Source of the DNA: DATMER01 sp035556715
Lineage (GTDB): Bacteria; Acidobacteriota; Thermoanaerobaculia; Multivoradales; UBA5704
Length of the DNA: 64,000 nt
NCBI GenBank assembly: GCA_035556715.1
Contig: DATMER010000026.1
Coordinates: forward strand, 92,670 to 156,669
Direction: 5' to 3'
Shown: piece by piece, positions 32,949 through 39,132 of the stretch
How positions within the stretch are numbered: position 1 is the first letter of the stretch
Layout: every line of letters begins with the position of its first letter
Notes under the pieces: generated by a model
Databases searched by the model: none
Seen by the model: the letters and a program-made list of their open reading frames with translations, nothing else
Told to the model about the DNA's origin: nothing
Made by a program: the position numbers and the translations under genes

Positions 32949-35656
32949 TGGGCTGGCTGCCCTGTATCGTTCGAGTGGGTGGCCTGACGGCCTCTGCCAT
33001 CGAACCCTTCCATAGCCAGCTCGTTGAGCAAGTCCTCGACCTCGAAAGCCACGAGGCGGAACTGGGCCGTGCGCGCGCTCACTCGGTCGACGTACTTCAT
33101 GAAGCCGTGCCGGCGGCAGCACCCGATGTGCGGCGCCTCTTGTTGCGCTGGAGACGGGCTTGTTTCAACGGGCGGGAAATCGGTAGCTCCTGGACGCCTC
33201 CTCAGGAGGCCGAGTTGCCCTCGGAAGTGCGCGAAGCGATGGAACGCGTAGTCCTGCTGGAGATCGCGGCCAAAGAGAAAACCCGAGACTTCTCGCGGGC
33301 TTTTGATGAGCAGCGCCAAGATGAACGCGCAGAGTTGGCCCAACGCGCGGTCGACCCATCCATGGCTCGCGGCATTGGCCTCGCGAGCCCTTCGACGGCA
33401 GCGAATATCGACCGCCTTCGGGTGTGCCCCCCGAACCAGTTTGGCCGCAAGGAGCTCAAGCTCGAGCAGAGCCTCCTGCGCTTTATCAGCCGCGCCGCGC
33501 TCAAGCTGTCTCCGTTTTCGACCTTGACTCCCGTAGGTCTGGGGGTCTTGGAGGAACGTGCTCCTTCAGACTTGAACCTTCCGATCTGGTTTCCGGGCCC
33601 CTTTCAACAACATTCACTGTTACGTCTCAAACGCTATCTTTTTCACCAGATGATCGAGGTGCTGTTCACGGCTCCGGGGCTTCAGCAGCGCTTGATTCTC
33701 GTCCTGAACAATAGTATCGAGGAAATTTCTCCGGGACGATTCCGATTTTTCCGGCGCGGCTACCGCGGGCCGGATCCCGAAACACGGGGAACCAGATTGA
33801 ATCAACCCGCGATCCTGCGCATGGATTTGAATTCAGCCACAGTGGAGCACATGCGGTCAAGGTTCGGGGATAAAAGGTTCTGCTATGCCGAGGCCCTTGC
33901 GACTTTAGGTTCCTTCTTCGACTCCCCGGAACGCGCAACCTCCATGCTGAGCAGCCTGCTTTCTGTCGGTTTCCTAGAGCCAGTTGTCCCGTGGTGCAAC
34001 ACCGATGTTCGAGCCGAGACACAGTTTCTCCATTTCCTCCGCTCTTCGGCATGTTCTGATGAGTTTGCAAAGCTCATTCAACAGCTTGCCCGCATCATTG
34101 ATCTAGAAGATGAGTTTGCGGAAGCGGTTGCTCCCGAACGGATCGGCGGCGAAATATCGAGACTCTTGAGTGAGTCCTGGAAACAAGTAATCTCGTACGC
34201 AGGCCTGGCTTCTGATGCAAAACTGGTCCAAGCCCCCAAGGGGGACCTCTATGAAGATGTCTTTATCCAGTCGGTGGCGTCCCCGAACGGCGAGATCGTA
34301 ACCTTACCCAGAACGGTTCTGGAGAAGGCCCTGGAAGACGTCGAACCTTTACTGGCGCTTGGGAATTTCTACGATCGAAAAGTTGATTTTCTCATGACCT
34401 GTTCCGCCTTCATCAAGAAGAACTGGCCCGGGAGAAGGCGAGTCGGCTTGATGGACGCATTCGCCGAGGCACAGGCGCTATATAGGGAGTATTTGAAGTC
34501 CGAGGCAGATATTCGTCAGACCGGAAACTGGACCGCCACCTTTGATCCCTGGGAGTTGGAATCACTCAAGGACGTCAAGCGGCTCAGAAGCTCTCTGGCG
34601 GAGCGACTCGAGAGAACCCTCGCGCCTGCCAAGGATGGTCTTCGTATTCTACCGGAAGCAATCGACCAACTTGTCAGCGAGATTCCTCCATCCTACGCTC
34701 TGCTGGTGGGTGGCTGCCTGTTTCTTCAACCAGCCTTGGCCAATGGCGATCTTTGGGTTCTCAACCGCCTCCACGAGGGAACCGGTAGATACAGCAGTCG
34801 CTACACGGCTGTCATGGGAGAGACTCTGCGGCAACGGTTAGCTTTTCATTTCGAGAAGAGCTCTCGTTTGCAAATCGCCGGCCAGAGAGCCGAACTCATA
34901 GATCTTCTCTGTGCGCAAGGAGATACTCTCAACGTGCATGCGCTCCAAACTCCTCGCGTTCTGGAGTTTCCCGGTGAAAATTCTGGAGCTCCTCCAGAGC
35001 GGCGGCTGACACTTCGGGACTTGTCGATCGAACTGTCGGAGGACCATTCACTGAGGTTGGTTGATTCCGCCGGAAACTGGCTTTTGCCCGTGCATCTCGG
35101 TGGAACCAGGCTCCACGCAATGCCAATCCTTGTCAAGTTCTTGAGCCTGTTTGGACCAGGAGAGCTCAGGCCCGTCATTCCCATGCCTCAGTTTGTAGCG
35201 ACTGACGGCGCTTTGGTTCGTGATCGAGTGAGCATAGGCCGGGTCGTCGTACTTCGTCGCCGGTGGAAGCTCTCTATGGGTGAGCTCGTGAGGAAGCAGG
35301 AGAGCGCATCCGACGACCAATTCTTCCGTGCGTTGAACCGCTGGCGAATTAACTGTGGGCTTCCGGAGAGACTCTTCATTCTGGAGAAGCGCCCGACACT
35401 CGGTGACGATACCTATAAGCCGCAATACATTGATTTCACATCTCCATCCTTCGCTGCAGTCTTTCGCACCTTGCTTAAAATTACTCCTGAGCCAATCATT
35501 GCGGAAGAAATGCTGCCGGAGCCCGGAGACTTCCCCAAGGATGCTTTCGGTCAGCCGAGAGCGCTTGAGTTACAACTTGAGGCCGTCACTTTTGGTCAGC
35601 GCGAGTCACGCATGGCAAAGGGATATGAGCTATCAGCCTTCACCAACGTGGTGTAG
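32945..35656 (+). CDS. LanB-type lantibiotic dehydratase, glutamylation part
   Basis: 903 residues from the ATG overlapping the previous stop. It matches the Lant_dehydr_N type throughout: an early ALKLSPFSTLTPVGLGVLEE region, RLTLRDLSIELSEDHSLRLV, and near the end ALNRWRINCGLPERLF with KPQYIDFTSP. This family uses glutamyl-tRNA to glutamylate Ser and Thr of a precursor. The usual C-terminal elimination domain is missing and is presumably supplied in trans by one or more of the three neighbouring SpaB_C-like proteins. Codon use is less GC-biased than in the flanking genes, as in the rest of 30.6-38.6 kb. Confidence 0.88.
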   Translation: MMGWLPCIVRVGGLTASAIEPFHSQLVEQVLDLESHEAELGRARAHSVDVLHEAVPAAAPDVRRLLLRWRRACFNGREIGSSWTPPQEAELPSEVREAMERVVLLEIAAKEKTRDFSRAFDEQRQDERAELAQRAVDPSMARGIGLASPSTAANIDRLRVCPPNQFGRKELKLEQSLLRFISRAALKLSPFSTLTPVGLGVLEERAPSDLNLPIWFPGPFQQHSLLRLKRYLFHQMIEVLFTAPGLQQRLILVLNNSIEEISPGRFRFFRRGYRGPDPETRGTRLNQPAILRMDLNSATVEHMRSRFGDKRFCYAEALATLGSFFDSPERATSMLSSLLSVGFLEPVVPWCNTDVRAETQFLHFLRSSACSDEFAKLIQQLARIIDLEDEFAEAVAPERIGGEISRLLSESWKQVISYAGLASDAKLVQAPKGDLYEDVFIQSVASPNGEIVTLPRTVLEKALEDVEPLLALGNFYDRKVDFLMTCSAFIKKNWPGRRRVGLMDAFAEAQALYREYLKSEADIRQTGNWTATFDPWELESLKDVKRLRSSLAERLERTLAPAKDGLRILPEAIDQLVSEIPPSYALLVGGCLFLQPALANGDLWVLNRLHEGTGRYSSRYTAVMGETLRQRLAFHFEKSSRLQIAGQRAELIDLLCAQGDTLNVHALQTPRVLEFPGENSGAPPERRLTLRDLSIELSEDHSLRLVDSAGNWLLPVHLGGTRLHAMPILVKFLSLFGPGELRPVIPMPQFVATDGALVRDRVSIGRVVVLRRRWKLSMGELVRKQESASDDQFFRALNRWRINCGLPERLFILEKRPTLGDDTYKPQYIDFTSPSFAAVFRTLLKITPEPIIAEEMLPEPGDFPKDAFGQPRALELQLEAVTFGQRESRMAKGYELSAFTNVV

Positions 35657-35669
35657 GTCGATATCAACC

Positions 35670-35687
35670 GGAGCTACAAGTAGCTCC
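35670..35687 (+). promoter_or_regulatory. Small RNA hairpin just before the precursor ribosome site
   Basis: GGAGCTACAAGTAGCTCC folds back perfectly and ends 6 bases before the GAGGAG ribosome site of the precursor. It may be a processing or stabilising element that raises precursor mRNA over the upstream genes. Confidence 0.5.
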
Positions 35688-35705
35688 ACAACAGAGGAGA
35701 TGGTT

Positions 35706-35864
35706 ATGTCCAAGAACGACATCGAGAACGTCGAGATCGAAGCCCTGAATGACGACGAGCTGGAGTCCGTGGCTGGTGGCGCCGCTCTTCCCAGCGAGAC
35801 CTGCTGCTGCACCACCGGTGGCAGCAACTGCTCGAACAGCCCCAAGGACGTCGAGTCGGCCTAA
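35706..35864 (+). CDS. Lanthipeptide-like precursor with GG leader and CCC core
   Basis: 52 residues. The start is the second ATG, 6 bases after GAGGAG; the first ATG at 35700 touches the ribosome site. The leader MSKNDIENVEIEALNDDELE ends at SVAGG (residues 24-25), a C39-type double-glycine site. The predicted core AALPSETCCCTTGGSNCSNS continues PKDVESA: four Cys (33-35 and 42) and eight Ser/Thr, so up to four (methyl)lanthionines are possible. The acidic PKDVESA end is Cys-free. The gene lies directly behind LanB and before an intrinsic terminator, as expected for a precursor needing excess expression. Confidence 0.88.
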   Translation: MSKNDIENVEIEALNDDELESVAGGAALPSETCCCTTGGSNCSNSPKDVESA

Positions 35865-35880
35865 GCATCGCTGCGGGTGA

Positions 35881-35922
35881 AAACCCGGCCTGCCCTACCC
35901 GGGCAGGCCGGGTTTCTTTTCT
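35881..35922 (+). terminator. Intrinsic terminator/attenuator behind the precursor
   Basis: A 15-base perfect stem (35881-35895 with 35901-35915), a TACCC loop and a CTTTTCT tail, 16 bases after the precursor stop. The next gene starts at 35933 on the same strand, so partial read-through would give more precursor than downstream enzyme transcripts. Confidence 0.9.
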
Positions 35923-35932
35923 GGAGGCAGCA

Positions 35933-36637
35933 GTGACACTCGCGAGCAAAATACCAAAATACGATTTTTTCCCTCCAGGGATTTGTGATTACATCGCTCG
36001 CCGGGGCGAACGCGCCGCTCACTGGGTTGAGCGCTACCATCAATCCGGTGCCGCTGACATGGAAACGCGCAGCAGCCACGCACTTCAGTCGCTGCGGACG
36101 CGCCGCATAGCAGAAGGGCGGTGCTATCTTGGTCAGATCGAGCAAACGCTACCGTCCCTGTTCGCAGTGGAATCGTCGATCGGACACATAGTATCGCGTT
36201 GGTTCTACAGCGTCGCGGCCTATCTTCACTACCTTGAAGACGATTTCGAGGGCGCGGAAATGCTTCTCGGGCAAGCTGAAAGAGCGATTCGGTGCGCTGT
36301 TTCCCAAGAGGATATCCTCCTCCCCTTTGCGCACCATTGCATGGACTTTCGACTCCAGAAAGCGCGGATTGCACGAGACCGCCAACAGTGGATCATGATG
36401 CGTGATCACCTCGAAGCAGTTCAAGGAATGAACGAAAATACCGTTCCGCTTTGCACTCTCACCGACGGCCGCGAGGTGCGCTTTCCTCAGATCATCGACT
36501 TCTATTCTTCGATTGGCCTGAGCGAGAGCGACCGCAATTTCCTACGCAGCCTCCTAGACACCGAGCTCAGGCTGTTTATGACAAAGCGGGCAATTCGTCT
36601 GTTCTATACCCACCTGGGACCGGTTATCGTCTATTGA
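35933..36637 (+). CDS. Helical protein of unknown function in the lanthipeptide-like cluster
   Basis: 234 residues from GTG with GGAGG 5 bases upstream. The sequence is mostly amphipathic helix, with a TPR-like pair around YSVAAYLHYLEDDFEGAEML and FAHHCMDFRLQKARIARDR. No catalytic motif or membrane segment is seen. It sits right behind the precursor and terminator and before two SpaB_C-like genes, so it may be a scaffold, leader-binding or immunity protein, but nothing decides this. Codon use is as AT-rich as its neighbours. Confidence 0.68.
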   Translation: MTLASKIPKYDFFPPGICDYIARRGERAAHWVERYHQSGAADMETRSSHALQSLRTRRIAEGRCYLGQIEQTLPSLFAVESSIGHIVSRWFYSVAAYLHYLEDDFEGAEMLLGQAERAIRCAVSQEDILLPFAHHCMDFRLQKARIARDRQQWIMMRDHLEAVQGMNENTVPLCTLTDGREVRFPQIIDFYSSIGLSESDRNFLRSLLDTELRLFMTKRAIRLFYTHLGPVIVY

Positions 36638-36657
36638 TCGTGTCGAGGCGTTGAAGG

Positions 36658-37584
36658 ATGAAGAATCTCGCTCTGGTTGTTTATCAGTGGGGAGATCACG
36701 AGCAGGACCAACTGCTGGCCAACTGCATTGGGCCAGCGTCTCAATATCTCTGGAGCTCGGAGTTAATCGATAAATTCTGGTTTGATCGCTTCGATGCCCG
36801 CGGTCCCCACATATATCTTCTGTTCGGTGTCACTCCTACCAATCGGAGGGCCGTAGAAGACCAACTCACGACCAGACTTAATAAATATCTAGCGGTAAAC
36901 CCCAGCACGATTTATCTTTCTCCGGAGAAGCTTGAGGAAATCCATCGTGCTTGCCAAGGCAAGGCGCTCTGCGAAGCCGACCGGCTGCCCGGCATGGCTG
37001 CCAACAACACATATTGTTTTTTTGACCACCCCGAGCATGGCTATCCTCTGAATCTTACCCGTCCCGGAGCAGGGATAGACGAATTGCAGTCCTGTTTCAC
37101 TGACCTCTCGAAATGGTCGGCTGGCGAGTTGATTCATCGGAACGGCGCCCCAATCCATGGCTCTGCCCTGCGTCTCATCCATGCGGTGGATCGGGAGTTG
37201 CGGCACGATCCTGAGTGGGCTTTCCGCTTCTGGCGATACGCAGCCTCAACGCTGATCCATATGTTGCGAGACGATCGCTTTATGGTTGCTGAGACGTGCT
37301 TAATGAGCCTCCCCCCCTGGATTGGCCATCGCAACATCGAGAATTTTAGCATGACGTGGGACCTGCTTGCGCACAGCGAGGATCTGTTTCAGACCCTGCC
37401 GAGCCTCGTCGCCCTTGCCCGAAGAGAGGTCGACGGCCAGCGCTTTTCCGAATTCGCACTTTTGCGCGAGGCGATCCATTGTGGTCTCGCACAGTTGGGC
37501 TTACCGGTACGCTTGCGCGCTCCTCTGCTTTTGTTTGCCATGTTGAGAAGCATCGGCTCTGAATGCGTCACCACAGGCCCCTGA
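36658..37584 (+). CDS. Stand-alone SpaB_C/elimination-domain-like protein (copy 2, degenerate)
   Basis: 308 residues. The N-terminus LALVVYQWGDHEQDQLLANC followed by IDKFWFDRFDARGPHIYLLF fits the SpaB_C pattern, although the 'FiRY...HlRlR' block is altered (FDRFDARGPHIYLLF). The conserved C-terminal H..NRLG..E helix is not clear; the end reads HCGLAQLGLPVRLRAPLLL. It may have lost the elimination activity and kept a structural, binding or different ring-forming role. The gene is followed after 4 bases by the third copy, and the two are probably co-translated and may act together. Confidence 0.72.
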   Translation: MKNLALVVYQWGDHEQDQLLANCIGPASQYLWSSELIDKFWFDRFDARGPHIYLLFGVTPTNRRAVEDQLTTRLNKYLAVNPSTIYLSPEKLEEIHRACQGKALCEADRLPGMAANNTYCFFDHPEHGYPLNLTRPGAGIDELQSCFTDLSKWSAGELIHRNGAPIHGSALRLIHAVDRELRHDPEWAFRFWRYAASTLIHMLRDDRFMVAETCLMSLPPWIGHRNIENFSMTWDLLAHSEDLFQTLPSLVALARREVDGQRFSEFALLREAIHCGLAQLGLPVRLRAPLLLFAMLRSIGSECVTTGP

Positions 37585-37588
37585 GCAT

Positions 37589-38584
37589 ATGCAACGCGAG
37601 GATTTCCGTCCGAGTTGGTGCTCATTCCACATTTTTTATCACAGTGATCAACAGCGACTTCTCGGCTCATTGATTGCTCCGTCGGTTATGCACTTCTTCC
37701 AAACCGGCCAGATAGAGAGATTTTTTTTTATTCGGTATAGCCTTGGTGGCCCACATATCCGTTTACGGCTGCAGTGCCGATGTGATCGTGTAGAAGAGAT
37801 CGAGATCTATCTACGACACCGAGCGGAGGAATTCTTCGAACGCTGGCCCTCTAAAGCTACTATCCCTGTCACCAGGATTCAGGAGCAAAATGCTGCGATT
37901 CTCGCTCAAGCTCCCTTGGAGACTGATGATCGAGTCTATCCAGATCAGCATCTGGAACGTTTCGAGTTCCATCCGGAGGTCGAGAGATATGGCGGTCCTG
38001 ACCGCCTTGAGGATTCTCTGGACCTTTTTGAGGTATCCAGCATCGAGGCTCTTCAAATGAGCATCAAGTGTGAAGGTTATAGCCGGCCGCAACAGCTATC
38101 CTTTATTTTTCGCATGATTCTGAACCAGGCGTTGGGCTTCTCGGATAGTCACGAAGATCTTCAACGGTGGAACACCTACTACTTCAAGATTTGGCCCAGC
38201 ATTGCGACCATCGACCAAGCCGCCGACCGAGTCTTTGAGAAGCAGGAAGCCCAGCTACGCGCGCTTTTCTCCTTGGAGCTGGAGAGGCCATCCTTTCCTT
38301 ATTTACAACTGGCCAGCCGGCGTCTGGCAGACTTGATTCGCGACGCGGAAGAGATGGTTCGCGAGCGTATCCTGCAGAGCCAACTGCACATGACTGCCAA
38401 TCGGGTTGGCTTGACGAATCATGAAGAGCTGTATGTGTGCCGGTTACTGCAGCGAGCTGGTACAGGCCAACCTGCAGATCCTACGGGGAATCACATTGAT
38501 TCAGAGAACCACACGATCGAGACTCTGCGACGCATCGCACTGGATAGATTGAGCGCGCAAGTGCTCCCCTCTAGGAAACCATGA
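37589..38584 (+). CDS. Stand-alone SpaB_C/thiopeptide-type biosynthesis protein (copy 3)
   Basis: 331 residues. The N-terminal block SWCSFHIFYHSDQQRLLGSL, then RFFFIRYSLGGPHIRLRLQC, is the full SpaB_C signature, and the C-terminal QLHMTANRVGLTNHEELYVC matches the conserved H...NRLG...E helix. This copy looks catalytically complete. In class I lanthipeptide and thiopeptide pathways this domain carries out glutamate elimination or, in TclM-like forms, pyridine formation. Its last 14 bases overlap the cNMP-fold gene on the other strand. It is the last low-GC gene of the cluster. Confidence 0.83.
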   Translation: MQREDFRPSWCSFHIFYHSDQQRLLGSLIAPSVMHFFQTGQIERFFFIRYSLGGPHIRLRLQCRCDRVEEIEIYLRHRAEEFFERWPSKATIPVTRIQEQNAAILAQAPLETDDRVYPDQHLERFEFHPEVERYGGPDRLEDSLDLFEVSSIEALQMSIKCEGYSRPQQLSFIFRMILNQALGFSDSHEDLQRWNTYYFKIWPSIATIDQAADRVFEKQEAQLRALFSLELERPSFPYLQLASRRLADLIRDAEEMVRERILQSQLHMTANRVGLTNHEELYVCRLLQRAGTGQPADPTGNHIDSENHTIETLRRIALDRLSAQVLPSRKP

Positions 38585-39119
38585 TCCGTTTGACCATCCG
38601 GTCGAACCGCTCCCCCGCCAGATAAACCCCATCCAGCACGTTGCCGTCGAGCTCATCCGCCTCATCCTCCATCCCTTCCAGGTCTTCTTCGCTCCCATAC
38701 CCGAGCGCCCGGTGGCGCTCCCGAACAGTCGTGGAGAGAAAGATCGCCAGCGCCCGGTAGAAGCGGGCGGCGAAGCCCTGATCGGCGGACAGTTTGGCGC
38801 TCAGGACCGCCTTGGAGATACCGAAGACCGTCGATTCTTCCAGGGCCTTCACAGTCGCCGAGGGCGGACGGGCGTCCACGAAGGACATCTCGCCGACGAT
38901 CTCTCCGGCTTGGAGCCGGGCGATCTCCCGCTCCTGATCGCGACGGAGCTTCAGCCAGACGGCGAGCCGGCCTTCCAGAAGGATGAAGACCTCGTCGACC
39001 GGGACGCCTTGGCGGATCAAGACGTCCCCCTCCCGGAGGGACCGCTTCCTGCCGGCCCTCAGCATCCACTCTACGTCGTCGTCGCTCAACTGGCCGAAGA
39101 GGAACAGGACTTTTCTCAT
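38571..39119 (-). CDS. Cyclic-nucleotide-binding-fold (Crp-like) protein without DNA-binding domain
   Basis: 182 residues, ATG with AAGGAG upstream. The cNMP beta-barrel is seen at about residues 10-125 (REGDVLIRQGVPVDEVFILL, AGEIVGEMSFVDARPPSATV). The phosphate-binding cassette normally has PRxAT; here it reads PPSAT, so the Arg that holds the cyclic phosphate is Pro and canonical cAMP binding is doubtful. There is no helix-turn-helix; the C-terminus is acidic. It ends the export operon (TolC, HlyD, two ABC proteins), 13 bases after the NHLM ABC gene, so it is probably an accessory of export. Confidence 0.82.
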   Translation of the reverse strand: MRKVLFLFGQLSDDDVEWMLRAGRKRSLREGDVLIRQGVPVDEVFILLEGRLAVWLKLRRDQEREIARLQAGEIVGEMSFVDARPPSATVKALEESTVFGISKAVLSAKLSADQGFAARFYRALAIFLSTTVRERHRALGYGSEEDLEGMEDEADELDGNVLDGVYLAGERFDRMVKRIMVS

Positions 39120-39132
39120 GGTGCTCCTTGGT

